Assembly (NCBI GenBank): GCA_964364175.1
Contig: CAYILR010000012.1
Coordinates: forward strand, 33,715 to 97,714
DNA from: CAYILR01 sp964364175
GTDB lineage: Bacteria; Bdellovibrionota; UBA1018
Direction of reading: 5' to 3'
Length of the DNA: 64,000 nt
Shown: in pieces, positions 8,901-16,046 of the stretch
Numbering within the stretch: the stretch's first letter is position 1
Layout of the letters: the number at the start of each line of letters is the position of its first letter
The notes under the pieces: generated by a model
The model's database searches: none
What the model saw: only the letters and a program-made list of their open reading frames with translations
What the model was told of the DNA's origin: nothing
Translations under genes and position numbers: made by a program

Positions 8901-9935
8901 ACGCTCGATCGTGAACTCGATGTCCTGCATATCGCGATAGTGTTTTTCCAACCGCTGATAAACTTTCACCAGCTCTTTGTAAGGCTTGGGCATGACTTGC
9001 TCGAGAGTCGGAAGCGACTCCCCGCCAGCGTGCCTGGACGAAGCATTGATCGGCTGAGGTGTGCGAATTCCGGCTACGACATCCTCACCTTGCGCATTCA
9101 GCAAAAATTCACCGAAAAATTTTCGTTCGCCCGTCGAAGGATCTCGAGTAAACGCAACACCAGTTGCGCAATCCTCACCCATGTTCCCGAAAACCATGGC
9201 CTGAATATTCACAGCAGTTCCCCAAGACTCGGGGATATCACTCAACTTGCGGTAGGTGATCGCGCGCGGATTCATCCAAGAACCAAAAACTGCGCCAGCA
9301 GCGCCCCAGAGTTGCTCCCAAGGATCTTCGGGAAACATCTTGCCGCTCGTGCGTACGATTTGTTTGAATTGCCTGACCAGCTCACGCAGATCGTCTGCGG
9401 TGAGTTCGGTATCCAGCTCCACACCGCGCATGTGCTTCATGTCTTCGAGTGTGGCTTCGAATTGATTCGAGTGAATTCCCAAAACCACATCCGAATACAT
9501 GGTGATGAATCGGCGGTAACTGTCGTAAGCAAATCGTGCGTTGGTCGCTTCTTTCGCCAGAGCTTCGACTGTGACGTCGTTGAGGCCCAGATTGAGAATC
9601 GTATCCATCATTCCCGGCATCGATGCGCGAGCGCCCGATCGGACGGAGACGAGCAGAGGATTTTTCTTGCCGCCAAACTCACGGCCCATTTCTTTTTCAA
9701 CACGCTTGAGAGCGGTGCGAACTTGTGACTCGAGGTTTTTGGGGTAGTTGTTGTGATTGGCGTAAAAATAAGTGCAAACCTCGGTCGACATCGTGAAGCC
9801 CGGAGGAACCGGAAGTCCCAAGCGAGTCATCTCATGGAGGTTGGCGCCTTTGCCGCCCAACAGAGTTTTTTGCGTTTCATTGCCGTCGGCTTTGCCGCCG
9901 CCGAAGGAGTAGACAAATTTACCGGTGGCCTTCAC
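5949..9935 (-). CDS. ppdK: Pyruvate, phosphate dikinase interrupted by an intein
   Basis: PPDK interconverts pyruvate, ATP and Pi with PEP, AMP and PPi. The frame is open to 10100, but that would overlap glyS by 158 bp. I chose the GTG at 9935, 7 bp after the glyS stop, which leads directly into the conserved KFVYSFGGGKADG start. This gives 1328 aa, and removing the 420-aa intein leaves 908 aa, normal for PPDK. Visible features are the N-terminal ATP-grasp half, the phosphohistidine domain (GILTARGGMT / SHAAVVARGMGKCC, split by the intein between T and S), and the PEP-binding barrel ending with GICGEHGGDPVSV, which carries the catalytic Cys. The C-terminus is a basic KKNKKKR tail. It is probably cotranscribed with glyS. 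An ATG at 10064 inside glyS is the alternative start. Confidence 0.93.
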   Translation of the reverse strand: MKATGKFVYSFGGGKADGNETQKTLLGGKGANLHEMTRLGLPVPPGFTMSTEVCTYFYANHNNYPKNLESQVRTALKRVEKEMGREFGGKKNPLLVSVRSGARASMPGMMDTILNLGLNDVTVEALAKEATNARFAYDSYRRFITMYSDVVLGIHSNQFEATLEDMKHMRGVELDTELTADDLRELVRQFKQIVRTSGKMFPEDPWEQLWGAAGAVFGSWMNPRAITYRKLSDIPESWGTAVNIQAMVFGNMGEDCATGVAFTRDPSTGERKFFGEFLLNAQGEDVVAGIRTPQPINASSRHAGGESLPTLEQVMPKPYKELVKVYQRLEKHYRDMQDIEFTIERGRLFMLQTRSGKRTAAAAVRIAVEMVQEKLITKEEAILRVKPEQLDQLLHPCLDPKAKKEVFAKGLPASPGAGTGQVVFDPDTAEKWVKEYNRKIILVRIETSPEDIHGMSVAEGILTARGGMTCVAGETKILTDRGFMTAEEGFQLIEKEEGLKMLSVDSTTMKPVWRDVIATGRRTSDVITASVSQTGNGENNHLRITPDHKMYTFDKRKLTKKPLEQVLEEGGFIQVVSDLPALSEVKVTPALAYVAGAIFSDGYINLKPTKGSVTFIQKPTPEKADFIAAVEKSFLDAFGVPFSYLRERSQSSELRGRTIHGAVEDRICFKREPAARLMEIYNHVDRWVLSLDRTALLHFLAGYVDGDGTYAEESSAVRLQISISEKETKLIQALMLACLRLGIVPQMVPNRNNFTIQIAEQVDEILAYTQRVHAEIPPRSQESRCLALKGTVDDIVDHVNFMGRIREGIKRNLMFGVEKLRRDVLPLCPGESRAQLETILNSSLRSYRIKQVGEKESMFVYNFEVDAADELDKNFVVFSSRLTPILVSNSHAAVVARGMGKCCVSGCGVLRINYDKKEMQVGNVTIKEGDFITLEGSSGEVMQGKIATIAPTLNKQFLELMKWVDQYRVLKVRTNADTPADTRAAKSFGAEGIGLCRTEHMFFETDRIDAVREMILADSKEGRERALLKILPMQKSDFKGIFREMKGMPVTIRLLDPPLHEFIPHKDSELQALAKKIDVSFDRLKRKAETLHEFNPMLGHRGCRLGISYPEIYRTQVRAIFEAACELMRDEGFKIVPEIMIPLVGDWRELKFVKDYCIEEANQVLRKYSDSKGRPMKVEYLMGTMIELPRAALTAGEIAQHADFFSFGTNDLTQTTYGLSRDDSGAFLKDYLDAKIYEKDPFASLDPMGVGRLMKMAITEGRKARPGLKMGICGEHGGDPVSVELCHQMGLDYVSCSPYRVPLARLAAAQAVLKAAAAMPSKKNKKKR
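7269..8528 (-). mobile_element. In-frame intein with LAGLIDADG homing endonuclease, inserted at the PPDK active site
   Basis: This is a 420-residue protein-splicing element. Block A starts with Cys (CVAGETKILTDRG). Block B has the TPDH motif (LRITPDHKMYT). Two dodecapeptides typical of DOD endonucleases are present (LAYVAGAIFSDGYI and LLHFLAGYVDGDGTY), each keeping its acidic residue. Block F reads VYNFEVDAADELDKNFVV, and block G ends LVSN followed by extein Ser. The penultimate residue is Ser rather than the usual His. The C-extein begins SHAAVV, so the +1 nucleophile is Ser and the next residue is the phospho-accepting His of PPDK. Boundaries were checked at codon level: TGT at 8526-8528 and AAC at 7269-7271. 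Confidence 0.93.
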
Positions 9936-9942
9936 CGCTGTC

Positions 9943-11304
9943 TTAGCGACCCCAGTTTTGAATTTTGTCTTCGAGGAACGAGACGAGGTTTTCAGCGCTG
10001 ATCCTTTCTTGGACCATGTTGTCGCGGTGCCTGAGCGTGACTGTGTGGTTGGTGAGTGTGTCATAATCGATCGTGACTCCAAAGGGTGTTCCAATTTCAT
10101 CTTGCCGACGGTAGCGCTTCCCGATCGATCCTGCGTCGTCGGTCGTCGCGCGGAATCGTCGTTTTACGTCTTGGTACACTTTGTCTGAATATTCGAGCAA
10201 CTCGGGCTTTTTCATCAACGGATAGACTGCGACTTTGTAGGGCGCGAGTCGGGGATGAAGTGCCAACCAAGTTCGGTCGCCATCGAATCGATAGGCGTCT
10301 GCGAGAGCAACCAGCAATGTACGGTCGCAACCTGCGGAGGTTTCTACGATGTAAGGCAGGTATTTTTCTTTTCCAGCCTCGTCGAAGTATTCCAGTTTTT
10401 TGCTGCTGAACTGTTGGTGGCGTCCAAGGTCAAAATCCGAACGATTGTGAATTCCTTCGAGCTCCTGCCATCCGAACGGGAATTCGTACTCAATGTCGAA
10501 AGCGGCGCGTGCATAGTGAGCGAGCTCTTTCGGGCCATGCTCGTGAAAGCGCAGTTTCTCTTTTCGAATGCCGTTATCCAGATGCCATTGAATACGAGTC
10601 TGTTTCCACTTCTCAAACCAGTCCATGTCGGAGCCAGGCTTGACGAAAAACTGCATTTCCATCTGCTCGAATTCACGCGTGCGGAAAATAAAGTTCCCCG
10701 GTGTAATTTCGTTTCGGAAAGCTTTTCCGATCTGAGCAATTCCGAATGGAACTTTTTGTCGGCAAGATTGCTGGACGTTCAGAAAATTCACATAAATGCC
10801 TTGGGCGGTTTCTGGACGAAGATAAACGATCGCAGAAGTGTCCTCGAGAGGGCCCATGTGAGTCTTGAACATCAGGTTGAACTGACGAGCTTCGGTCAAC
10901 TCACCCGCGCACTGGCCCACCATTTTGCTGGGCTTTTGTGGGCAGGAGGTGCCTTCCAATTTGTCGGCGCGGAATCGGCCTTTGCAAGTCTTGCAATCCA
11001 CCATGGGATCGACAAATCCTTCGACGTGGCCGGAGGCTTCCCAAACCCGAGGATGCATGAGGATCGCGGCATCCAAGCCCTCGATGTCCTCGCGATCGGT
11101 CATCGAACGCCACCAGAGTTCCTTGACGTTGCGCTTGAGTTCGATGCCCAGGGGTCCGTAGTCCCAGCAGGCGTTAATTCCGCCATAAATCTCGCTGGAA
11201 GGGAAAACGAAGCCTCGTCGTTTACACAACGAAACTAGATCGTTCATGTCTGTTAAATCTTTAGCGGGACCTGCTGCCGTGCGTGTTTCCTCAGTGGAAG
11301 TCAT
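9943..11304 (-). CDS. glyS: Glycyl-tRNA synthetase, single-chain (alpha2) type
   Basis: This 453-aa class II aminoacyl-tRNA synthetase is of the homodimeric GlyQS type. It opens with LVSLCKRRGFVFPSSEIYGG, the family signature. The zinc-like insert has CKTC and a later CPQK segment. Motif 2 lies in IGKAFRNEITPGNFIFRTREFEQMEMQFF, and the anticodon-binding domain starts near LAPYKVAVYPL. The gene lies 7 bp upstream of the preferred ppdK start and probably heads that operon. It is divergent from the secreted protein gene at 11438, with the 134-bp gap 11305-11437 holding both promoters. Confidence 0.95.
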   Translation of the reverse strand: MTSTEETRTAAGPAKDLTDMNDLVSLCKRRGFVFPSSEIYGGINACWDYGPLGIELKRNVKELWWRSMTDREDIEGLDAAILMHPRVWEASGHVEGFVDPMVDCKTCKGRFRADKLEGTSCPQKPSKMVGQCAGELTEARQFNLMFKTHMGPLEDTSAIVYLRPETAQGIYVNFLNVQQSCRQKVPFGIAQIGKAFRNEITPGNFIFRTREFEQMEMQFFVKPGSDMDWFEKWKQTRIQWHLDNGIRKEKLRFHEHGPKELAHYARAAFDIEYEFPFGWQELEGIHNRSDFDLGRHQQFSSKKLEYFDEAGKEKYLPYIVETSAGCDRTLLVALADAYRFDGDRTWLALHPRLAPYKVAVYPLMKKPELLEYSDKVYQDVKRRFRATTDDAGSIGKRYRRQDEIGTPFGVTIDYDTLTNHTVTLRHRDNMVQERISAENLVSFLEDKIQNWGR

Positions 11305-11437
11305 TCACAATTTCGATAACAGAACGCACTGCGAAATGCAAAGCTTGATTTTGCATTTTGAACATGATACGCAGCGCCAACTTCACGGTTTTTCGTGGGT
11401 GGAGAGATTCGTTTTTATAACCAAAAGGAGTAAGTAC

Positions 11438-11980
11438 ATGAGCCGTTTTCTAGTTTTGAAAGCATTGTTACTAACCGGAGGAATGATTTCGACAGCTGCT
11501 TTCGCAGCTGACCAAAATCTGGATTATATCAACAAAGGGATCTCGGTGGGCCGCAAAATTTGCGATGTCCGCTACAATCCCAGCGCAATCAATACGACTG
11601 AGATTTTCCGCCAAGGAATGCAATTGGGCGTTGAACTTGAGCGCACAGGAGGAGCTGCTGGCCAATTGAGATCCAATTTGGACAAAGGCATCGAAGTCGG
11701 CGAGCAATCTTGCTCTTCTACAGTCGCTCCTTTGGCGATCGCTTACTACAACTGCAAAGTTTTGATGGAAGGCCGAATCGGCTATCCTGGTCAGGGTGAA
11801 ACTCCGCAAGCTTGCGAGCAAAGTGCTCGTGACAACTGCGTCGCTCAAAACCAAGGTAGGGACTTTTGGGCCGGTGCACGCCGCCTGAGCTGCGTGGATC
11901 GCGGACGCAGCCCGATTGCTGATGTGGTCGCTCAATATTACATTGATCGACGCGACGGCAGGGATCCTTATCCTCTTTAA
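11438..11980 (+). CDS. Secreted Cys-containing hypothetical protein
   Basis: This 180-aa protein is not in a family I recognise. The ATG at 11438 was chosen because it has a good Shine-Dalgarno (AAGGAG at 11425-11430) and begins a clear Sec signal peptide (MSRFLVLKALLLTGG, cleavage after AFA-A). The frame is open upstream to 11246 but without such signals. The mature part has about seven cysteines, suggesting periplasmic disulfides, and no membrane segment. It is followed at once by a strong bidirectional terminator. Confidence 0.75.
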   Translation: MSRFLVLKALLLTGGMISTAAFAADQNLDYINKGISVGRKICDVRYNPSAINTTEIFRQGMQLGVELERTGGAAGQLRSNLDKGIEVGEQSCSSTVAPLAIAYYNCKVLMEGRIGYPGQGETPQACEQSARDNCVAQNQGRDFWAGARRLSCVDRGRSPIADVVAQYYIDRRDGRDPYPL

Positions 11981-12000
11981 TTTGAGTTGGATTAAAATTT

Positions 12001-12038
12001 AAAAAAACCTTCTGCATTCATTTGTAGAAGGTTTTTTT
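12001..12038. terminator. Bidirectional rho-independent terminator
   Basis: A perfect 13-bp stem AAAAAAACCTTCT/AGAAGGTTTTTTT with a 12-nt loop. The A- and T-runs at either end make it work in both directions. It sits between the convergent secreted-protein gene and the peroxiredoxin gene. Confidence 0.93.
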
Positions 12039-12055
12039 ATTTCGAAACCGTTAAC

Positions 12056-12574
12056 TCAGTGAGTTAACTCATCCAGTTTCTGAAGAACTTTCTTGGCGTC
12101 CAGAACCGGATCGACATCCTTCTCAATCCACCGAATTCGAAGTCCCGGATCAATGATGAACGTCCAGCGCTTGGACATTCCAATGATGGGCATTTGTGAT
12201 CCATAGAGTTGAGTAATTTTTTTGTCGGCGTCGGCAAGCAAGGCGAAGTTGAGATTCTCTTTGCGATGGAATTTGGCCTGCGCTTCTACACTGTCTGTGC
12301 TGATTCCAAAAACTCCAACCTTTCTTTTTTCAAATTCCGCGCGGTGGTCCCGAAATGCACAGGCTTGCTTGGTGCATCCCGGAGTCTCAGCCTTGGGATA
12401 AAAATAAAGAACCGTCCACGAACCTCTGCGGCTAATCAAATCAAACGACTGACCGTCATGAGTCTTGGTTTGAAACTCAGGAGCCGGATCGCCCACTTGC
12501 AAGTCTGTTGCGTGAGCAGAGAACGATGCCGAAGCAATTCCAGCCATCAAAACCCAGTGCGAGATTCTTTTCAT
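12056..12574 (-). CDS. Periplasmic peroxiredoxin, Bcp/PrxQ type
   Basis: This 172-aa thioredoxin-fold peroxidase reduces hydroperoxides using thiols. The peroxidatic Cys lies in the PGCTKQAC motif, and a second Cys five residues later is the resolving Cys typical of PrxQ/Bcp enzymes. Unlike cytosolic Bcp (about 155 aa), it starts with a signal peptide (MKRISHWVLMAGIASASFSAHA), so it should act in the periplasm. The expected downstream segments FYPKAETPGC and FGISTDSVEAQ are present. Its upstream region contains a family-A REP doublet, and the peptidase E gene precedes it on the same strand. Confidence 0.88.
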   Translation of the reverse strand: MKRISHWVLMAGIASASFSAHATDLQVGDPAPEFQTKTHDGQSFDLISRRGSWTVLYFYPKAETPGCTKQACAFRDHRAEFEKRKVGVFGISTDSVEAQAKFHRKENLNFALLADADKKITQLYGSQMPIIGMSKRWTFIIDPGLRIRWIEKDVDPVLDAKKVLQKLDELTH

Positions 12575-12595
12575 AAAACTAGAGATAACATAAAA

Positions 12596-12610
12596 GTCGC
12601 GTTTGGCGAC
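12596..12610. repeat. REP-like palindrome, family A
   Basis: GTCGCGTTTGGCGAC, first half of a doublet with 12648-12662 in the same orientation. Between them is a small hairpin (AGGGGT-gctg-ACCCCT, about 12627-12642). It lies between the peptidase E stop and the peroxiredoxin start. The loop matches the RAYT-flanking copies, while the stem bases differ in a compensated way. Confidence 0.65.
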
Positions 12611-12647
12611 AGAGTCATGCGAAGAGAGGGGTGCTGACCCCTTTATT

Positions 12648-12662
12648 GTCGCGTTTCGCGAC
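12648..12662. repeat. REP-like palindrome, family A
   Basis: GTCGCGTTTCGCGAC, second half of the doublet with 12596-12610, a perfect stem with a short TTT loop. It ends 24 bp before the peptidase E stop codon. Confidence 0.62.
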
Positions 12663-12686
12663 TTTGCATCGCGCTCGCAACGCCAC

Positions 12687-13358
12687 TCACCCTAGTCTGT
12701 GCATCCCGCCACGAAAGAACACGTCAATCTTGCCAAAAACCTCAAACCGCTCCTGCCCTGTATCCATCACCACTCCACCCCCATCGCGGCAGGCATAGAT
12801 GGGGTTTTCAGTTCTGCGAGAATACTGCAGCAACTCACGCTTGGCCTGAGCAATACCCGTGTAGTGAGGGGAAAACTCGAATTTCACCAACCCCAAGCCG
12901 CTGAGATTTTTGATCGCGACTTCGTTGCGATCGGCGTTTTGTTTGGGAATCGAAGCCAGGCGAATATTCGGAGTGAGAATCAATGCGCCCGCACTCAATC
13001 CAGCCAATACGCCGCCTTCCTTTGCATACTTACGTAAAAGAGGAATCAATCCGTTTTTCTGCAGATGTTTGAGAAAATAATAAGTATTCCCCCCTGCCAG
13101 ATAAATCACGTCACTCTGGAGAGCTTTCCTAAGATCCGCTTTTTGCATCGCCTGGTCCACCGGCAGGCAATGAAAACTAGTCGCCCCGAACTGGCGATAT
13201 CTTTTTCTGAATCGATTGAAATAAACCTCCGCCCCATCCGAGCAAAAAGGAACATAAGTCATCCGCTTGGTCCGCCCCGATCCCGTCAAACCCAGCAAGG
13301 CTTCGTGGAGGAACCGATTCTTAGGCTCTTGACCCCCCGAGTAGAGGACGAGTTTCAT
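12687..13358 (-). CDS. Peptidase E-like serine peptidase (family S51)
   Basis: This 223-aa cytoplasmic protein is related to alpha-aspartyl dipeptidase PepE and cyanophycinase. It has the class-I glutamine amidotransferase-like fold. The nucleophile elbow is AGLSAGALIL, preceded by the glycine-rich IYLAGGNTYYFL, and the probable catalytic His lies in FEFSPHYTG. Known members hydrolyse Asp-X dipeptides. The C-terminal GGGVVMDTGQERFEVFG is typical of the family's last strands. It reads towards the peroxiredoxin gene, separated by the REP doublet. Confidence 0.85.
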   Translation of the reverse strand: MKLVLYSGGQEPKNRFLHEALLGLTGSGRTKRMTYVPFCSDGAEVYFNRFRKRYRQFGATSFHCLPVDQAMQKADLRKALQSDVIYLAGGNTYYFLKHLQKNGLIPLLRKYAKEGGVLAGLSAGALILTPNIRLASIPKQNADRNEVAIKNLSGLGLVKFEFSPHYTGIAQAKRELLQYSRRTENPIYACRDGGGVVMDTGQERFEVFGKIDVFFRGGMHRLG

Positions 13359-13443
13359 ATGTCATCTGATCGGCAAGCAAGGGTCACGAAATGAGAGCAC
13401 CTTTTTACTTAACGCCAGGCTCCAGATAACCGATAGGTCCGGT

Positions 13444-15276
13444 ATGAGAGTTCATGCTCTGAGTCAGAGCACGCCTTATTCCAGTTTTAGCGAGATCAAT
13501 GGGCTTCACTCGTTCCAAAAGGCGGTTCCGAACGGCTATATCCTTTATCAGGCTCGCACGCGCCACAACGGCAAGATTGCCTTCTTTAATTTCCCACTCG
13601 CCAAAGAAATGGGGCTGATCCCCAAAGACCATCCTCACCGGCTCAACCCCCAACTCATTAAACAGGTTTTGAATCATTTCGCCCTGATGATCATCAACGA
13701 CTACGACATCCAAAAAGGCACCCGCTTCGATCCCAAGGACGTGAAGCCTCACCCCTACATGGCGACTCGATACCTCCAGCTTCAGCATCCTGACCGCCGA
13801 GGATTGTCGTCTGGCGATGGACGAGGAATTTGGAATGGAGAATTCAGACGCAACGGCGTGACCTGGGACATTTCGAGTTCTGGCACCGGCGCCACCCGAC
13901 TCAGCCCAGCTGTCACTCTCGAAAAACGCTTCTTCAAATCCGGCGACCCGCGAGTCTGCTATGGCAACGGCCTCAACCACATCGACGACGGGATCAGCAC
14001 AGCTCTGCTCAGCGAAATATTCCACAAAAATGGTATATCCACCGAGCGGACCTTGACCGTCATCGAATTCCCGGACGGCAGCTCCATCAATGTGCGCTCG
14101 TCCCAGTGCCTGCTTCGCCCTTCGCATTTCTTCTGGCACCTCAAACAAGGCGACTTCGAGGGACTCAGGGCGTCCGTGGATTACTGGATCCAACGAAGAA
14201 CCGCCAACGGAGACTGGACCCCCCCCAAGGACACTCGCGGGCGTTACGAATACATGTGCCAGCAAGTAGCACAGGATTTTTCTCGGGCGGCCGCACGGTT
14301 CGAAAGTGATTATATATTTTGCTGGATGGATTGGGACGGCGACAACATTCTTTGTGATGGAGGAATCATCGACTACGGATCGGTTCGGCAATTCGGCCTC
14401 TATCACCATGAGTACCGATATGACGACGTCGAGCGATTCTCGACCAAGATCCCTGAGCAGAAAGCAAAGGCCCGCTACACCGTCCAGACCTTCGCGCAAA
14501 TTCGAGACTACCTGATCACCGGGAAAAAAAGACCTATTCATAAATTCAGAAACGATTCAGCACTCAAACTCTTCGATCAAAATTTCAACCGCGTTCTGAA
14601 CGACTCCCTGCTCTACAAGATCGGATTCAAACAAGAGCAGCGAGCGTATCTCAAAAAATACCACCACAGCGACGTTCAAGAATTCAGAAAATATTTTTCT
14701 TATTTCGAAAAAGCCAAATCCCACCGCGGAATTTATGAAACCGAGGATGGCATCACTTGCGATGCGATTTTCTGCATGCGGGATGCGTTGAGGGAATTGC
14801 CTCGGATGCTGCTGGAGAATAAAACACAAAAACTCAGCGCACAAAAACTCATCGAAAAAATAAAATCCAGCTATGCCAAGAAAAAAGATCTGAACATCAA
14901 ACCCTACCGCGAAGAACAGGCGAATCGATTGCAAAGCTGTTATCTGAAGCTGGCCTCGGAAATTTCGAAACGTTTCAATCACTCTTCTCTGAAAAAAACG
15001 CTGTTGCAACTCACGATGAGATCTTCAGTGATCAACCGCCCGGATCGAATCACGGGGGATGGAGTGATTTATGTGACGGATCGCCTGCTGAAGGATAAAA
15101 AACGGATTTCTTCGGACGAATTCCACAAAATCCTGGAAGACATCGTCCACTATCAAGTTCTGGTTCCCGAGCACAGCCGCAACAAGCCAGCTATTTCTCT
15201 CGACAAGAAAACAACCATCGCTCGCAAGATCAAATCTCACCTACGAATTATTCAGAATAATAGAGAAAGCTGTTAG
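13444..15276 (+). CDS. Divergent SelO/YdiU-family pseudokinase-like protein
   Basis: This 610-aa protein resembles SelO (UPF0061), whose characterised members transfer AMP to protein Ser/Thr/Tyr. The order of SelO landmarks is kept: a GDGRG segment (124-128), the WD strand at 141-142 followed by a Gly/Thr loop, the SEIFHKNGISTERTLTV helix (190-206), an Arg-Pro-Ser-His segment (225-228), and DGDNILCDGGIIDYG (298-312), equivalent to the metal-binding NTDN...DYG. The loop that in SelO reads LKGSGRT is ISSSGTGAT here, so the ATP-contacting Lys appears to be Ser. The last 250 residues are lysine-rich and helical and lack the selenocysteine/Cys tail. The family call is by eye. It is convergent with the outer-membrane protein gene, overlapping by 4 bp. 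Confidence 0.6.
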   Translation: MRVHALSQSTPYSSFSEINGLHSFQKAVPNGYILYQARTRHNGKIAFFNFPLAKEMGLIPKDHPHRLNPQLIKQVLNHFALMIINDYDIQKGTRFDPKDVKPHPYMATRYLQLQHPDRRGLSSGDGRGIWNGEFRRNGVTWDISSSGTGATRLSPAVTLEKRFFKSGDPRVCYGNGLNHIDDGISTALLSEIFHKNGISTERTLTVIEFPDGSSINVRSSQCLLRPSHFFWHLKQGDFEGLRASVDYWIQRRTANGDWTPPKDTRGRYEYMCQQVAQDFSRAAARFESDYIFCWMDWDGDNILCDGGIIDYGSVRQFGLYHHEYRYDDVERFSTKIPEQKAKARYTVQTFAQIRDYLITGKKRPIHKFRNDSALKLFDQNFNRVLNDSLLYKIGFKQEQRAYLKKYHHSDVQEFRKYFSYFEKAKSHRGIYETEDGITCDAIFCMRDALRELPRMLLENKTQKLSAQKLIEKIKSSYAKKKDLNIKPYREEQANRLQSCYLKLASEISKRFNHSSLKKTLLQLTMRSSVINRPDRITGDGVIYVTDRLLKDKKRISSDEFHKILEDIVHYQVLVPEHSRNKPAISLDKKTTIARKIKSHLRIIQNNRESC

Positions 15277-15962
15277 AGTTCGAAGCGAAGACCCATGCTC
15301 AAAGTATCGCCGTTCAAAGATCCTTTGTTGGCATCGTTGCTTCTCGTAGCACCCCGAACGTTCCGGTACTCAGCAACGAGATAGGTTCGAGTAATACCCA
15401 TCTGTCCATTGAGCGAGCGTGCCGTGGTGTCATCCAAGGAATTCAAGCAAAACATCAGACCCGCCATGGGGCCACGCGCATTGAGGAATCCACGCTTCTG
15501 ATCCACGCCACGGAGCTGATATCGCCATTGTTCGGCCGAATATCCAACGACAGGAACGATGATCTGAGAATCTGAGTATCGAGCTTGGTAAGTCACTTCT
15601 GCACCATAGGCCCAAGCAAAAACAAGGTTGGCTCGATCTCCGCGACTAGCAAAATCCGCACGTGTCGAGTTGGTCTTCAACAATGCACCGATTCCCAAAA
15701 CACCGAATTTTTGAATGGGCATGATATTGAACCCAAAATCCATCGGCAGATTGTAATAATTGTCTTTCACGCTTTTGAATCCGAACCGATTCGAAACGCC
15801 GCTTGGACTTGTGTTCACTTGAACGCCAGTCGCAATCGCGCTCTTAGAAGAATGCGGCACATCCACCGAAGTCTCCGACACGCTCGACTCAGCCTGCGCC
15901 AGAGAAGCCATGGTTAACGAACTCAAAACAACTGCCCACTTCATTTTCTTGAAATTTCTCAT
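15273..15962 (-). CDS. Putative outer-membrane beta-barrel protein
   Basis: A 229-aa exported protein of unrecognised family. The frame extends to a TTG at 16001, but the ATG at 15962 starts the signal peptide (MRNFKKMKWAVVLSSLTMASLAQA), so I use it. The mature part alternates hydrophobic and polar residues, is rich in Gly, Asn and aromatic residues, and ends LSMGLRFEL, a C-terminal beta-signal-like strand. This favours an 8-stranded barrel. No Shine-Dalgarno precedes the ATG; the upstream 74 bp are a copy of the promoter cassette at 18295-18368. Confidence 0.65.
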   Translation of the reverse strand: MRNFKKMKWAVVLSSLTMASLAQAESSVSETSVDVPHSSKSAIATGVQVNTSPSGVSNRFGFKSVKDNYYNLPMDFGFNIMPIQKFGVLGIGALLKTNSTRADFASRGDRANLVFAWAYGAEVTYQARYSDSQIIVPVVGYSAEQWRYQLRGVDQKRGFLNARGPMAGLMFCLNSLDDTTARSLNGQMGITRTYLVAEYRNVRGATRSNDANKGSLNGDTLSMGLRFEL

Positions 15963-16026
15963 AGGTGCAGCGAATTTACTATATTTTACTAAATTAGTCA
16001 AATATAATTTCTAATATTTATTTAAA
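15953..16026 (-). promoter_or_regulatory. Duplicated promoter/start cassette, copy 1
   Basis: These 74 bp match 18295-18368 at 71 positions. On the minus strand they read AT-rich upstream DNA, TTGACT (15996-16001), a 17-bp spacer, TAAATT (15973-15978), ten bases, then ATG (15960-15962). The expected transcription start would be only a few bases before the ATG, so the message may be leaderless. The cassette includes the first codons (MRN). Confidence 0.6.
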
Positions 16027-16046
16027 AACAGATCAACTTGACTCGT

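Noticed and set aside
8751..9728. 325-codon plus-strand frame opposite ppdK
   Set aside because: Antisense to highly conserved PPDK sequence, and Cys/His-rich in the manner of shadow frames.
10255..11238. 327-codon plus-strand frame opposite glyS
   Set aside because: Antisense shadow of the synthetase, without a family signature or ribosome site.
13405..14541. 378-codon minus-strand frame opposite the SelO-like gene
   Set aside because: No conserved motif and no sensible start; the plus-strand frame carries the recognisable family pattern.
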